Shown here in pieces: positions 46,621 through 56,532 of a stretch of 64,000 nt of DNA. This DNA comes from Janthinobacterium tructae (GTDB taxonomy: Bacteria > Pseudomonadota > Gammaproteobacteria > Burkholderiales > Burkholderiaceae_D), in the NCBI RefSeq assembly GCF_006517255.1, contig NZ_CP041185.1:4030001-4094000 (forward strand), read 5' to 3'. The notes under the pieces were generated by a model. The model was not told where the DNA came from and made no database searches. It was given only the letters and a program-made list of their open reading frames with translations. How positions within the stretch are numbered: position 1 is the stretch's first letter; each line of letters begins with the position of its first letter. The translations under genes were made by a program, and so were the position numbers.

Positions 46621-48969
46621 ATGCTGCCCACTATCGAACAACGCCTTGCCCTTGAACTTGCCGCCAAACCGGTGCAGGTTGCCGCCGCCATCGAACTGCT
46701 CGACGAAGGCGCCACCGTGCCCTTCATCGCCCGTTACCGCAAGGAAGCGACCGGCGGCCTCGACGATATCCAGCTGCGCCTGCTCGAAGAGCGCCTGCGC
46801 TACCTGCGCGAACTGGAAGAGCGGCGCGCCGCCATCGTGGCCTCGATCACGGAACAGAACAAGATGACGCCCGAGCTGCTCGACGCCGTCATGCACGCGG
46901 AAGACAAGACGCGCCTGGAAGATTTGTACCTGCCCTACAAGCAGAAGCGCCGCACGAAGGCGCAGATCGCCATCGAAGCGGGCTTGATGCCGCTGGCCGA
47001 CTGTTTGCTGGACAATCCCGAACTGACGCCGGAAATGGAAGCGGGCAAGTTCCTGCGCGACGCGTTTACCAGTGCCGACGGGAATAATCCTGGCGTGGCG
47101 GACACCAAGGCAGCCCTCGACGGCGCGCGCCAGATCCTGATGGAGCGTTTCGCCGAAGACGCAACCTTGCTGCAAACCTTGCGCGAATACGTGCAGGAAC
47201 ACGGCATCGTCGAATCGAAAGTGGTGGAAGGCAAGCAGGACGAAGGCGAAAAATTCGCCGATTATTTCGACTACTCGGAAACCATTTCGACAGTGCCATC
47301 GCACCGCGCGCTGGCGCTGCTGCGCGGCCGCCGCGAAGGTATTCTCGACGTCACCCTGCGCCTGGACACGGAAGCGGAAAAACCGAAATGGGATGCGCCG
47401 CACAATCCGTGCGAAGGCCGCATCGCCGTCCGCTTCGGCATCAAGCAACAAGGCCGTCCGGCCGACAAGTGGCTGGCCGACACCGCGCGCTGGACCTGGC
47501 GCGTGAAAAGCTTCATGCATCTGGAAACGGAACTGATGGGCGCGCTGCGTGAACGCTCGGAACTGGACGCCATCAATGTCTTCGCCACCAATCTGAAAGC
47601 GCTGCTGCTGGCCGCGCCGGCCGGCCAGCGCGCCACCATGGGCCTCGATCCCGGCTTGCGCACGGGCGTCAAGGTCGCCGTGGTCGACGCCACCGGTAAA
47701 GTCGTCGACACGGCCGTGATCTACCCGCACCAGCCGAAAAACGACTGGGATGGCTCCTTGCACACGCTGGGCCGCCTGGCCGCCAAGCACAATGTGTCGC
47801 TCATTTCGATCGGCAACGGTACCGCTTCGCGCGAGACCGATAAACTGGCACAGGACCTGATCAAGCAGCACCCGGAAGCGAAGATGACGAAGATCGTCGT
47901 CTCGGAAGCGGGCGCGTCCGTATATTCGGCGTCCGAATTCGCCTCCAAGGAATTGCCGGACATGGATGTGTCCTTGCGCGGCGCCGTGTCGATCGCGCGC
48001 CGCCTGCAAGACCCGCTGGCCGAACTGGTCAAGATTGATCCGAAATCGATCGGCGTGGGCCAGTACCAGCACGATGTGAGCCAAAGCCAGCTGGCCCGCT
48101 CGCTCGATGCCGTGGTGGAAGATTGCGTGAACGCCGTCGGCGTGGATGTGAATACGGCCTCGGCACCGCTGCTGGCGCGCGTCTCCGGCCTGTCGGCCAG
48201 CGTGGCGCAAAGCATCGTCAGCTACCGCGACATGAAGGGCGCCTTTACTTCGCGCGCGGCCTTGAAGGCCGTGCCGCGCCTGGGCGACAAAACGTTTGAA
48301 CAGGCGGCCGGCTTCCTGCGCGTGATGGGTGGCGACAATCCGCTGGACGCTTCGGCCGTCCACCCGGAATCGTACCCGCTGGTGGAAAAGATCCTGGCCG
48401 ACATCAAGAAGGATATCCAGGCCGTCATCGGCGAGACCGCCTTGCTGAAAACCCTCAGCCCGGCAAAATACGCCGATGAAACGTTTGGCGTGCCGACCAT
48501 TACCGATATTTTGAAGGAACTGGAAAAACCGGGCCGCGACCCGCGTCCGGAGTTCACCACCGCTACCTTCAAGGAAGGCGTGGAAGAAATCCGCGACTTG
48601 CGCCCGGACATGATTTTAGAAGGCGTGGTCACCAACGTGGCCGCCTTTGGCGCCTTCGTCGATATCGGCGTACACCAGGATGGCCTGGTGCACATTTCCG
48701 CCCTGTCGAACACGTTTGTGAAAGACCCGCACACGGTGGTCAAGGCGGGACAAGTGGTACGCGTGAAAGTGCTGGAAGTCGATGAAAAGCGCAAACGCAT
48801 CGCGCTGACCATGCGCCTGACGGACAGCGCGCCACAGGCGGGCAGCAAGCCCGAGCAAAAGGGCGACCGCAACGACCGCCGCGGCCTGGCGCAGCACCAG
48901 TCACAGTCGCGCAACGCGCCCGAGCCGGCCGGCAGCATGGCCGCCGCGTTCGCCAAGCTGCGCGGTTAA
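46621..48969 (+). CDS. tex: Tex-family transcription/RNA-binding protein
   Basis: A 782-residue Tex protein, a conserved nucleic-acid-binding factor related to eukaryotic Spt6. N-terminal helical region ([51 protein letters not shown]), a YqgF/RuvX-like RNase H fold ([17 protein letters not shown]), helix-hairpin-helix pairs ([42 protein letters not shown]) and a C-terminal S1 domain ([28 protein letters not shown]), with a polar tail. I start it at ATG 46621; longer frames upstream overlap the secreted-protein gene and are not Tex-like. Confidence 0.96.
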   Translation: MLPTIEQRLALELAAKPVQVAAAIELLDEGATVPFIARYRKEATGGLDDIQLRLLEERLRYLRELEERRAAIVASITEQNKMTPELLDAVMHAEDKTRLEDLYLPYKQKRRTKAQIAIEAGLMPLADCLLDNPELTPEMEAGKFLRDAFTSADGNNPGVADTKAALDGARQILMERFAEDATLLQTLREYVQEHGIVESKVVEGKQDEGEKFADYFDYSETISTVPSHRALALLRGRREGILDVTLRLDTEAEKPKWDAPHNPCEGRIAVRFGIKQQGRPADKWLADTARWTWRVKSFMHLETELMGALRERSELDAINVFATNLKALLLAAPAGQRATMGLDPGLRTGVKVAVVDATGKVVDTAVIYPHQPKNDWDGSLHTLGRLAAKHNVSLISIGNGTASRETDKLAQDLIKQHPEAKMTKIVVSEAGASVYSASEFASKELPDMDVSLRGAVSIARRLQDPLAELVKIDPKSIGVGQYQHDVSQSQLARSLDAVVEDCVNAVGVDVNTASAPLLARVSGLSASVAQSIVSYRDMKGAFTSRAALKAVPRLGDKTFEQAAGFLRVMGGDNPLDASAVHPESYPLVEKILADIKKDIQAVIGETALLKTLSPAKYADETFGVPTITDILKELEKPGRDPRPEFTTATFKEGVEEIRDLRPDMILEGVVTNVAAFGAFVDIGVHQDGLVHISALSNTFVKDPHTVVKAGQVVRVKVLEVDEKRKRIALTMRLTDSAPQAGSKPEQKGDRNDRRGLAQHQSQSRNAPEPAGSMAAAFAKLRG

Positions 48970-48971
48970 GC

Positions 48972-48995
48972 GCCATGCCGGCTTGCCGGCGTGGC
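48972..48995 (+). terminator. Hairpin after tex
   Basis: GCCATGCCGGC (48972-48982) pairs with GCCGGCGTGGC (48985-48995), an 11-bp stem with one G-U pair, starting three bases after the tex stop. No U-run follows, so it may be an RNA 3'-end stabiliser or weak terminator. Confidence 0.45.
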
Positions 48996-49087
48996 TGACT
49001 TGCCCGATTTATGACTTGAGCGCATACCCGTGCCGTCGTTTTCTTATAAAATGACGGCATCTATTTATTTCCCCATCAGAGGCAGCT

Positions 49088-49399
49088 ATGAGCGACGTAC
49101 AAACCTGGATCAAAGAAACCGTGACGAGCACGCCGGTCGTGCTGTTCATGAAAGGCACCGCCCAATTTCCGCAGTGCGGCTTTTCCGGCCGCGCCATCCA
49201 GATCCTGAAGGCCTGCGGCGTGGAAAACATCGCTACCGTCAACGTGCTGGACGACCCGGAAGTACGCCAGGGCATCAAGGATTATTCGAACTGGCCGACC
49301 ATTCCGCAGCTGTATGTGAAAGGCGAGTTCATCGGTGGTTCCGACATCATGAATGAAATGTTTGAATCGGGCGAATTGAAATCCCTGATCGATGCCTGA
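49088..49399 (+). CDS. grxD: Monothiol CGFS glutaredoxin (Grx4/GrxD)
   Basis: A 103-residue monothiol glutaredoxin with the active site QCGFSGRA (Cys30), the [19 protein letters not shown] cis-Pro segment and a C-terminal helix. CGFS glutaredoxins carry 2Fe-2S clusters and hand them on, often as heterodimers with BolA-family proteins such as the IbaG encoded at 2.8 kb. The stop overlaps the ubiX start by 8 bp, so the two genes are translationally coupled. Confidence 0.96.
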   Translation: MSDVQTWIKETVTSTPVVLFMKGTAQFPQCGFSGRAIQILKACGVENIATVNVLDDPEVRQGIKDYSNWPTIPQLYVKGEFIGGSDIMNEMFESGELKSLIDA

Positions 49400-50006
49400 T
49401 AGCCAGCTTGCGCGGCCGCGCCGTATCGTCGTGGCCATCACGGGCGCCACGGGCGCCGTGTATGGCTTGCGGCTGCTGCAATTGCTGGTCGCCACTCCCG
49501 GCGTCGAGACGCATCTGGTCTTGTCGGATGCGGCCGTACTGACCCTGCACCAGGAAACGGGCGTGGGGCGCAAGGACATCGAAGCGCAGGCGCACGTCGT
49601 GCACAAGCTGCGCGATATCGGCGCGTCGATCGCCAGCGGTTCGTTTCAATCGGATGGCATGGTCGTCGCGCCGTGCTCGATGAAGACGCTGGCGGCCGTG
49701 GCGCATGGCTTGTCGGATAACTTGATTACGCGGGCCGCCGATGTGGTGCTCAAGGAGCGCCGGCGCCTGATTCTGATGGTGCGCGAAACGCCGTTCAACC
49801 TGGCGCACCTGCGCAATATGACGGCCGTGACCGAAATGGGCGGCATCATCTTCCCGCCATTACCGAGCTTTTATCACCACCCGCACAGCATCGCGGAGAT
49901 GGTCGACCACACGGTGGCGCGCGTCATCGACCTGCTCGGCATCGAGCACGCCCTGGCGCCGCGGTGGAATGGTTTGAAAACCCCAGAGCCATCAACAACA
50001 AACTGA
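49392..50006 (+). CDS. ubiX: Flavin prenyltransferase UbiX
   Basis: A 204-residue UbiX/PAD1 protein. It attaches a dimethylallyl group to FMN, making the prenyl-FMN cofactor that UbiD decarboxylases need in ubiquinone synthesis. Motifs: [20 protein letters not shown] (flavin phosphate loop), [36 protein letters not shown] split across residues ~95-130, and [33 protein letters not shown] with the catalytic Glu and aromatic residues. It overlaps grxD by 8 bp. A structured repeat follows the stop. Confidence 0.95.
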   Translation: MPDSQLARPRRIVVAITGATGAVYGLRLLQLLVATPGVETHLVLSDAAVLTLHQETGVGRKDIEAQAHVVHKLRDIGASIASGSFQSDGMVVAPCSMKTLAAVAHGLSDNLITRAADVVLKERRRLILMVRETPFNLAHLRNMTAVTEMGGIIFPPLPSFYHHPHSIAEMVDHTVARVIDLLGIEHALAPRWNGLKTPEPSTTN

Positions 50007-50035
50007 AAAACTACTGAAAACTACGCACGTCACGA

Positions 50036-50151
50036 TGCCTGACAAAAGCGTAGCGAGCGGAAGGAAGAGGTGGTCGAGAAGCGCAACCGTGCTCTAGCAC
50101 GGTGAGCATCGCAGACCGCCTATGCCGACGCGCAGTAGCTTTGGTCAGGCA
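50036..50151. repeat. Nested-hairpin interspersed repeat, copy B
   Basis: Outer inverted repeat TGCCTGACAAAAGC (50036-50049) and GCTTTGGTCAGGCA (50138-50151), 13 of 14 paired. Inside: GTAGCGAGCGG, GAGAAGCGCAA, the inner stem CCGTGC (50087-50092), loop TCTA, GCACGG (50097-50102), TGAGCATCGCAG and GCGCAGTAGC. It lies between the converging ubiX and small-protein genes, so it could also end both transcripts. Confidence 0.8.
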
Positions 50152-50158
50152 TCCACCA

Positions 50159-50329
50159 CTAGCGTTTTTCGAACTGCAGGGCACTGGCCTGCTTCAAATC
50201 CCTGGCCTCTTCAACCATCCTGCGGTGGGCGATCCGTTTGCGCATGACTTCCGCATGTTGCGCGGCAGTCATGGGAGGCACGGTCATCAAGTCCTTCAGC
50301 TGCGCGGTATTGCTGTAGTTACTTTTCAT
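50159..50329 (-). CDS. Small protein of unknown function
   Basis: A 56-residue basic protein (MKSNYSNTAQLKDLMTV, then PPMTAAQHAEVMRKRIAHRR and a helical charged tail). It looks like a soluble helical protein with no signal peptide or known motif. A longer in-frame start at 50485 would give 108 residues, but the added part is not protein-like in composition. It is downstream of the XRE regulator on the same strand with a 245-bp gap that shows nothing else. A real gene is plausible but unproven. Confidence 0.45.
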   Translation of the reverse strand: MKSNYSNTAQLKDLMTVPPMTAAQHAEVMRKRIAHRRMVEEARDLKQASALQFEKR

Positions 50330-50574
50330 AAGACGGCTCAAATGCTCGGCTCCGTAGTGGATGAACTGGCTGCTTCTGCTGTGATTATGCGCTGGTATTG
50401 GCCGCCGCGCCGCTGCGTACGGGATTATTGTCAAATAATTCCGCTGCAGCGCAACATGCGAGGTCTTATTGTGCGGCAAAATCATGTCTCCAGTATGACG
50501 CTGCGCAAATAAAAGGACAGGGAAAGCACCGCCTGCGAAAAGCGGACGGCGCCGACCGGGGAGGGCCTGAATGC

Positions 50575-50982
50575 TTACTTTTGGTAGTTGACTCTGACCA
50601 GCATGCGAATAAATTCACGCGCGATTTGACGATGATGTTCATCTAATCTTTGCAAATCGGCAATTAATTTCACATCGGCGGACTCAAAACGCGATAAAGC
50701 GCTGCCCGCTTCGCCATTCGGCGTGGCGCTTTCCGGGCCGCCAAACCGCAACCATTCCGCCGGAACGCCCAACCATTGGGCAATCATGCGCAATTTCTCT
50801 TGCGTGGGAATTGCTTCACCTACTAACCATTTCCTAGCTGCATGCACGGTAATCGGGCGTCCGTCGAAACGGATATTGAATTCCCGGGCCAGTCTGGTCG
50901 GGCTGTCTGGAGAGTAATGGGCGTTTTTGAGAGCCAACTGAAGTCGTTGGCTGAAGCTTTCGCGTTCGTTAGAAGAATTCAT
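50575..50982 (-). CDS. XRE-type helix-turn-helix transcriptional regulator
   Basis: A 135-residue DNA-binding protein. The N-terminal half is a lambda-repressor-like domain: SFSQRLQLALKNAHY, TRLAREFNIRF, HAARKWLVGEAIPTQEKLRMIAQWLGVPAEWLRFG, similar to prophage-type regulators. The C-terminal ~50 residues are helical (DVKLIADLQRLDEHHRQIAREFIRMLVRV), possibly for dimerisation. A perfect palindrome 10 bp before the ATG is a good operator for autoregulation. It lies at the edge of an AT-rich stretch, which could mean acquired DNA, though no other phage gene is seen. Confidence 0.85.
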   Translation of the reverse strand: MNSSNERESFSQRLQLALKNAHYSPDSPTRLAREFNIRFDGRPITVHAARKWLVGEAIPTQEKLRMIAQWLGVPAEWLRFGGPESATPNGEAGSALSRFESADVKLIADLQRLDEHHRQIAREFIRMLVRVNYQK

Positions 50983-50992
50983 AGGTGTACTA

Positions 50993-51012
50993 TTTCATGT
51001 TGTAACATGAAA
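50993..51012. promoter_or_regulatory. Perfect palindromic operator upstream of the XRE regulator
   Basis: TTTCATGTTGTAACATGAAA is a perfect palindrome with 9-bp arms around GT, centred about 20 bp before the XRE start codon. A related but imperfect half-site, TTGTTACATTTGAAA, follows some 25-40 bp further upstream. This layout fits repression of the gene by its own product. Confidence 0.65.
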
Positions 51013-51590
51013 GTCAGTTTCTTGAATGACCATACAGATTGTTACATTTGAAAAGAGTATAAATTAACAATTAACACTCCAGCCAGGCTTTTCAGGTGCA
51101 AAAGTGGCCCAAATTTTCTCTTGTGATTCTGTGTGGCTTCGGTTCAAATTCGCGGCTGGCCTTGATTTTCGCGCTGCAGCACGATTCAAAGCCTCGGTTT
51201 GGCATTACAACGTACGGTATCGGATAATGCCCTGCTCTACCGATACACGCAATGCCCATGTCATACAATTTCTTGTAGACAAAGTTTTCAGAAGGGCCAT
51301 TTTGTTTTCAATATGGAAACAGCCAGCACAACGTGCTCATAGTAAAACGTTGTTTTTTGATCGTTCCTGCTGCCCCAAAAATTTTACTGCCATCGCAGCG
51401 AAAAGAATGTCGCCGTTATGCCAGGAAAGCTCTTTTTGGTGTCATCTTGGCCACCAACTCTCGATCTTAAGCGTGTTTGCGCAAGAAGAATCAATTTATT
51501 TTCAGTAACTGTTGTCTTATTCGCCAAATTCCCCTGCCCACAGGCGTTTTTTTCTTTGTTGCAGCACGGGCAGGGCACGCTACAATAGTA
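51013..51590. other. AT-rich stretch without a recognisable gene
   Basis: About 580 bp with clearly lower GC than its neighbours. Open frames exist on both strands (for example 51104-51508 plus), but their products have unusual composition, no ribosome-binding site and no family resemblance. The stretch may hold an XRE-controlled promoter reading rightward, or remnants of acquired DNA. I see no tRNA, repeat array or structured RNA in it. Confidence 0.5.
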
Positions 51591-51610
51591 TTGACGTTGA
51601 CGTAAACGGC
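51591..51610. promoter_or_regulatory. LiuR-like operator upstream of the MerR gene
   Basis: TTGACGTTGACGTAAACGGC closely resembles the palindromic site at 52140-52160 and the known LiuR motif (TTTACGT-like arms). It lies about 75-90 bp before the regulator start, consistent with autoregulation. Confidence 0.65.
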
Positions 51611-51683
51611 ACTTTGCCACCCGCCTGCCCCGCAGCACCCATCCAGCTACCGATCACCCATGCAACCGACACCGCCCGCAGCA

Positions 51684-52088
51684 ATGACGACCTATACCAT
51701 TACCGAACTGGCGCGGGAATTCGACATCACGGCACGCGCCATCCGTTTCTATGAAGACCAGGGCTTGCTCAGCCCGAAGCGCGAAGGCGCAGGCGGACGC
51801 AGCCGCGTCTACACGCCGCGCGACCGCACCCGCTTGAAGCTGACCCTGCGCGGCAAGCGCCTGGGCCTGGCCCTGTCGGAAATCAAGAGCCTGGTCGACA
51901 TGTATGAATCGCCGAAGGACACGCGCGCGCAGATGGACCGCTTCCTGGGCGTGCTGGCGCAGCACCGGCAGACGCTGGAGCAGCAGCGCATCGATATCGA
52001 AATGGCGCTGGCGGAAATCAGCGCGCATGAGGACGCGTGCGCGCGCATGCTGGCGGACTTGAACAGGGATAAGGTGCCGACAAGCTGA
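51684..52088 (+). CDS. liuR: MerR-family regulator, LiuR-like
   Basis: A 134-residue MerR-type regulator: YTITELAREFDITARAIRFYEDQGLLSPKREG is the winged HTH, followed by RSRVYTPRDRTRLKLTLRGKRLGLALSEI and a dimerisation helix (LVDMYESPKDTRAQMDRFLGVLAQHRQTLEQQ). No metal-binding cysteines are placed as in metal sensors. In Proteobacteria LiuR controls branched-chain amino-acid (leucine/isovalerate) catabolism; here isovaleryl-CoA dehydrogenase follows and two LiuR-like palindromes flank the gene. ATG 51684 fits relatives; ATG 51660 is an alternative. Confidence 0.88.
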   Translation: MTTYTITELAREFDITARAIRFYEDQGLLSPKREGAGGRSRVYTPRDRTRLKLTLRGKRLGLALSEIKSLVDMYESPKDTRAQMDRFLGVLAQHRQTLEQQRIDIEMALAEISAHEDACARMLADLNRDKVPTS

Positions 52089-52139
52089 GTCGCCACGCGG
52101 CAGGCGCTGGCCGCACACGCATCGCTTTACGCGCATCAC

Positions 52140-52160
52140 TTTACGTTTACGTAAACGTCA
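52140..52160. promoter_or_regulatory. LiuR-like operator upstream of isovaleryl-CoA dehydrogenase
   Basis: TTTACGTTTACGTAAACGTC (from 52140) contains the palindrome TTTACGTAAA overlapping GACGTTTACG on the other strand, matching the LiuR consensus, 68 bp before the ivd start. It is probably where LiuR controls the catabolic operon. Confidence 0.75.
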
Positions 52161-52227
52161 CAACTGAGTATCATAGCTTCACTGACCCGGCACCCATGAC
52201 CGCCACACTTATAACGACGAGGACGAC

Positions 52228-53412
52228 ATGCTCCATCTCCCAGGCTTGACCTTTGACCACGGCGACGACATCGCCTCCCTGCGCGAAGCAATCCAACAAT
52301 TTGCCGCCGCCGAAATCGCGCCGCGCGCGGCCGAAATCGACCGCACCGACCAGTTCCCCATGGACCTGTGGCGCAAGATGGGCGACATGGGCTTGCTCGG
52401 CATCACCGTCAGCGAAGAATACGGCGGCGCCGGCATGGGCTATCTGGCGCACATCATCGCCATGGAAGAAATCTCGCGTGCCTCGGCCTCCGTCGGCCTG
52501 TCCTACGGCGCCCACTCGAACCTGTGCGTGAACCAGATCAAGCGCAACGGCACGGCCGAGCAAAAAGCCAAATACCTGCCAAAACTGATCACGGGCGAGC
52601 ATATCGGTGCGCTGGCCATGTCGGAGCCGAACGCGGGCTCGGACGTCGTCAGCATGAAACTGCGCGCCGACTTCAAGGGCGACCGCTGGGTCTTGAACGG
52701 CACCAAGATGTGGATCACCAACGGTCCCGACGCGGACGTGCTGGTGGTGTACGCGAAAAACGACCTGGACGCGGGCGCGCGCGGCATGACGGCGTTCCTG
52801 ATCGAAAAGAATTTCAAGGGCTTTTCCATCGCGCAAAAGCTCGACAAGCTGGGCATGCGCGGCTCGCACACGGGCGAACTGGTATTCCAGGATTGCGAAG
52901 TGCCGGCCGAAAACGTGCTGGGCGGCCTGGGCAAGGGCGTCAATGTGCTGATGTCGGGCCTCGATTTCGAGCGCACCGTGCTGTCCGGCGGACCGCTGGG
53001 CATCATGCAGGCCTGCATGGATCTGGTCGTGCCTTACGTACATGACCGCAAGCAATTCGGCCAGGCCATCGGCGAATTCCAATTGATGCAAGGCAAACTG
53101 GCCGACATGTACTCGACCATGATGGCGTGCAAGGCCTATGTGTATGCCGTGGGCCAGGCTTGCGACCGCGCCACCACGCCGGAAGCCGTGCGCCAGTTGC
53201 GCAAGGATGCGGCCGGCGCCATTCTGTATAGTGCGGAGAAGGCGACCTGGATGGCGGGCGAAGCGATCCAGGCCCTGGGCGGCAACGGCTACATCAACGA
53301 GTATCCGGCCGGCCGCCTGTGGCGCGATGCCAAGCTGTACGAAATCGGCGCCGGGACCAGCGAAATCCGCCGCATGCTGATCGGCCGCGAATTGTTTGCG
53401 GAAACCAAGTAA
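52228..53412 (+). CDS. liuA: Isovaleryl-CoA dehydrogenase
   Basis: A 394-residue FAD acyl-CoA dehydrogenase that oxidises isovaleryl-CoA to 3-methylcrotonyl-CoA in leucine breakdown. The isovaleryl-CoA-specific catalytic Glu lies at position 248 in [17 protein letters not shown], as in mitochondrial IVD, rather than near the C-terminus as in medium- and short-chain enzymes. Other motifs: [41 protein letters not shown], and the FAD motif [31 protein letters not shown] gives a good ribosome-binding site. The methylcrotonyl-CoA carboxylase genes (liuB/D) are not in the window. Confidence 0.95.
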   Translation: MLHLPGLTFDHGDDIASLREAIQQFAAAEIAPRAAEIDRTDQFPMDLWRKMGDMGLLGITVSEEYGGAGMGYLAHIIAMEEISRASASVGLSYGAHSNLCVNQIKRNGTAEQKAKYLPKLITGEHIGALAMSEPNAGSDVVSMKLRADFKGDRWVLNGTKMWITNGPDADVLVVYAKNDLDAGARGMTAFLIEKNFKGFSIAQKLDKLGMRGSHTGELVFQDCEVPAENVLGGLGKGVNVLMSGLDFERTVLSGGPLGIMQACMDLVVPYVHDRKQFGQAIGEFQLMQGKLADMYSTMMACKAYVYAVGQACDRATTPEAVRQLRKDAAGAILYSAEKATWMAGEAIQALGGNGYINEYPAGRLWRDAKLYEIGAGTSEIRRMLIGRELFAETK

Positions 53413-53465
53413 GCACGGGCGCGCGGTTATCGACTGGGTGATGAGCCATTCATGCGAGCACAACT

Positions 53466-55268
53466 ATGACGCAAATTGCCTTCCCCAAATTGCTCTCTTC
53501 CCAGATTGCATTCGATATCGCGCGCACCATCCGCGACGGCTTTGACAAGCATTACCGTCTGTTCCGTGAAACGAGCCAGCACGCCAAGCGGTATTTCGAG
53601 CAAGGCGCCTGGAGCGCGGCCCAGACGGCGGCCCGCGAACGCATCGACTTTTATGACAAGCGCGTGCAGGAATGCGTGCAGATGCTCGAAGATGAGTACG
53701 AAGAGTCGGAGTTGAGCGACGAAGTGTGGCGCGAACTCAAGCTGCACTACATCGGCATGCTGACGGAGCACAAGCAGCCGGAACTGGCGGAAACCTTCTT
53801 CAATTCCGTCTGCTGCAACATCCTGCACCGCACGTATTTCAATAACGACTATATTTTCGTGCGTCCCGTGGTTTCCACGGAATACATCGAAACACAAGAC
53901 CCGGCGCCCACCTACCGCGTGTACTACCCGGGCAAGGATGGCTTGCGCCACACCCTGACGCGCATGCTGAGGAACTTTCAGCTGGACTGCGCATTTGCCG
54001 ACCTGGAGCGTGACGTGGCCCAAGTGGAAGCACGCCTGCAGCAGCTGTTCGGCAGCGACAGGCTGGAGCCGAACCACCAGCTCCAGGTCTTGACCAGTTT
54101 GTTCTACCGCAACAAAGGCGCCTACCTGGTCGGCAAGGGCATCAACGGCAACCGCGAATACCCGTTTGTCGTGCCGATCCTGCACAACCGCCACGGCAAG
54201 CTGGTGCTCGATACGGTGCTGTTCGAGCAGCAGCAGATCGCCGTGCTGTTTTCATTTACGCGTGCGTATTTCCTGGTCGATATGGAAGTGCCGTCGGCCT
54301 ATGTGCAATTCTTGCGCAGTTTGCTGCCGCGCAAACCGCGCAGCGAAATTTATACGATACTGGGCCTGCAAAAACAGGGCAAGACGCTGTTTTACCGCGA
54401 CTACCTGCAGCACTTGAAACACTCATCGGACCACTTCGAAAGCGCGCCCGGCATCCGCGGCCTGGTGATGCTGGTGTTTGCCCTGCCGTCGTTTCCGTAT
54501 GTCTTCAAGGTGATCAAGGATTTTTTCCCGCCGCCCAAGGAAACCACGCGCGCCCAAGTCCAGCAAAAGTATTTGCTGGTGAAACACCACGACCGCGTAG
54601 GCCGCATGGCCGACACGCTCGAGTATTCCAACGTGGCCTTTCCCCGCGCCCGCTTTTCTGCGGAACTGCTGGCCGAACTGAAACAGTTCGCTCCCTCGCT
54701 GATCGAAGAAGACCAGGAGCAGATCATCATCCGCCATCTGTACATCGAGCGGCGCATGGTACCGCTGAACATGTGGCTGAGCAATGCCGAGAAGGAAGGC
54801 CGCGATGACCTGGTGGAGCACGCCATCATCGAGTATGGCAACGCCATCAAGGAGCTGGTCGCAGCGAATATTTTCCCCGGCGACATGCTGTATAAAAACT
54901 TTGGCGTGACACGTCATCAGCGTGTCGTTTTTTACGATTATGATGAAATCGAGTACATCACCGATTGCCAGTTCCGCGTCATTCCCCAGGCGCGCACGGA
55001 GGAGGAAGAAATGTCGGCCGAACCGTGGTATCCCATCGGCAAGCACGATGTGTTTCCCGAACAATTCGGCACTTTCCTGCTGGGCAATCCGCGCATCCGC
55101 AAGTATTTCATGCAGCACCATGCCGACCTGCTGACGGCGCAATACTGGCAGGCGCGCAAGCAGCGCATCGAAGACGGCCATATCGAGGACGTCTTCCCGT
55201 ATCCGCAGCACCTGCGTTTTTGTAAGCAATCATCATCCTCAACCCAACCGGAGATCCAACATGCATGA
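53466..55268 (+). CDS. aceK: Isocitrate dehydrogenase kinase/phosphatase
   Basis: A 600-residue bifunctional enzyme that phosphorylates and dephosphorylates isocitrate dehydrogenase, switching carbon between the TCA cycle and the glyoxylate shunt. Family features: [32 protein letters not shown] at the N-terminus, the ATP loop region ([42 protein letters not shown]), and kinase-like catalytic segment [26 protein letters not shown]. It lies 53 bp after isovaleryl-CoA dehydrogenase and overlaps the thiolase start by 8 bp, so it is locked into the acyl-CoA catabolic operon rather than into an aceBA operon. Confidence 0.96.
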   Translation: MTQIAFPKLLSSQIAFDIARTIRDGFDKHYRLFRETSQHAKRYFEQGAWSAAQTAARERIDFYDKRVQECVQMLEDEYEESELSDEVWRELKLHYIGMLTEHKQPELAETFFNSVCCNILHRTYFNNDYIFVRPVVSTEYIETQDPAPTYRVYYPGKDGLRHTLTRMLRNFQLDCAFADLERDVAQVEARLQQLFGSDRLEPNHQLQVLTSLFYRNKGAYLVGKGINGNREYPFVVPILHNRHGKLVLDTVLFEQQQIAVLFSFTRAYFLVDMEVPSAYVQFLRSLLPRKPRSEIYTILGLQKQGKTLFYRDYLQHLKHSSDHFESAPGIRGLVMLVFALPSFPYVFKVIKDFFPPPKETTRAQVQQKYLLVKHHDRVGRMADTLEYSNVAFPRARFSAELLAELKQFAPSLIEEDQEQIIIRHLYIERRMVPLNMWLSNAEKEGRDDLVEHAIIEYGNAIKELVAANIFPGDMLYKNFGVTRHQRVVFYDYDEIEYITDCQFRVIPQARTEEEEMSAEPWYPIGKHDVFPEQFGTFLLGNPRIRKYFMQHHADLLTAQYWQARKQRIEDGHIEDVFPYPQHLRFCKQSSSSTQPEIQHA

Positions 55269-56457
55269 TCCAGTCGTAATCGTCGGTGCCGCGCGCACCC
55301 CCATGGGCGCCTTCCAGGGCGATTTTTCCAACGTCACCGCCAGCGACCTGGGCGCCGTGGCCATCCGCGCCGCCGTCGAACGCTCCGGCGTGGCGCCGGA
55401 CGCCGTGGAACACGTGTTTTTCGGCAATTGCCTGATGGCCGGCCAAGGCCAGGCGCCCGCGCGCCAAGCCTTGCGCAAGGCGGGCTTGCCCGATTCCACG
55501 GGCGCCGTAACCCTGTCGAAAATGTGCGGCTCGGCCATGCAGACGACCATGTTCGCGCATGACACCTTGCTCGCCGGCAGCGCCGACGTCGTGGTGGCGG
55601 GCGGCATGGAATCGATGACCAACGCCCCCTACCTGGTGCCGAAGGCGCGCGGCGGCTACCGCATCGGCCACGGCATGATCTATGACCACATGATGATGGA
55701 TGGCCTGGAAGACGCCTACAGCCGCGATGAAAAGGGTAATGCCCGCTCGATGGGCACGTTTGCCGAAGAGTGCGCCAGCCAGTACAGCTTCACGCGCGAA
55801 GCGCAGGATGCGTTTGCCATCGAATCGGTGAAACGCGCGCAAGCGGCCACCAAGGATGGCAGTTTCGAATGGGAAATCGTGCCCGTGACCGTCTCCGGCC
55901 GCGGCGGCGACACCATCGTCAGCATCGATGAAGGTCCGCAAAAGGCCCGCCTGGAAAAAATCCCGACCTTGAAAGCGGCGTTCAAGAAGGACGGCACCAT
56001 CACGGCCGCCTCGTCTTCGTCGATCAACGATGGCGCGGCCGCCCTGGTGCTGATGCGCGAATCGACGGCGAAAAAACTCGGTTGCACCGTCATCGCCAAG
56101 ATCCACGGCCACGCCACGCACGCGCAGGCGCCGAACGAATTCACCACGGCCCCCATCGGCGCCATCAAGAAGCTGTACGCGAAAACAGGCTGGAGCAGCA
56201 GCAAGGTGGACTTGTTCGAGATCAATGAAGCGTTCGCCGCCGTGCCGATGGCCGCCATGCACGACCTCGACATTCCACACAGCAAGATCAACATCCACGG
56301 CGGCGCGTGCGCGCTGGGCCACCCGATCGGCGCCTCGGGCGCGCGCATCATCGTCACCCTGCTGGGCGCCCTGAAGAAAACCGGCGGCAAGCGCGGCGTG
56401 GCGGCCCTGTGCATCGGCGGCGGCGAAGCGACGGCGATGGCGATCGAACTGGTATAA
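55261..56457 (+). CDS. Acetyl-CoA C-acyltransferase (thiolase)
   Basis: A 398-residue thiolase. The nucleophilic cysteine is C89 in [14 protein letters not shown]; the second active-site histidine lies in [20 protein letters not shown] and the general-base cysteine in [15 protein letters not shown]. Residue pattern and length fit acetoacetyl-CoA thiolases (AtoB/PhaA type), which split acetoacetyl-CoA, an end product of leucine degradation, into two acetyl-CoA. It overlaps the aceK stop by 8 bp, and a good terminator follows its own stop. Confidence 0.93.
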   Translation: MHDPVVIVGAARTPMGAFQGDFSNVTASDLGAVAIRAAVERSGVAPDAVEHVFFGNCLMAGQGQAPARQALRKAGLPDSTGAVTLSKMCGSAMQTTMFAHDTLLAGSADVVVAGGMESMTNAPYLVPKARGGYRIGHGMIYDHMMMDGLEDAYSRDEKGNARSMGTFAEECASQYSFTREAQDAFAIESVKRAQAATKDGSFEWEIVPVTVSGRGGDTIVSIDEGPQKARLEKIPTLKAAFKKDGTITAASSSSINDGAAALVLMRESTAKKLGCTVIAKIHGHATHAQAPNEFTTAPIGAIKKLYAKTGWSSSKVDLFEINEAFAAVPMAAMHDLDIPHSKINIHGGACALGHPIGASGARIIVTLLGALKKTGGKRGVAALCIGGGEATAMAIELV

Positions 56458-56475
56458 GCTGATCTGTTGACGACA

Positions 56476-56506
56476 GGCGCGCATGGTTGTTGGTTGCGCG
56501 CCTTTT
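56476..56506 (+). terminator. Intrinsic terminator after the thiolase gene
   Basis: GGCGCGCA (56476-56483) pairs with TGCGCGCC (56495-56502) around an 11-base loop and is followed by TTTTCATTT. It starts 18 bp after the thiolase stop and should end, at least partly, the liuA-aceK-thiolase transcript. Confidence 0.8.
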
Positions 56507-56532
56507 CATTTGACTTTCCAGGGAGAAGAAAT

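Noticed and set aside
51104..51508. 134-codon open frame in the AT-rich stretch
   Set aside because: No ribosome-binding site, odd composition with many Cys, Trp and Phe, and no family resemblance; more likely chance in low-GC DNA.
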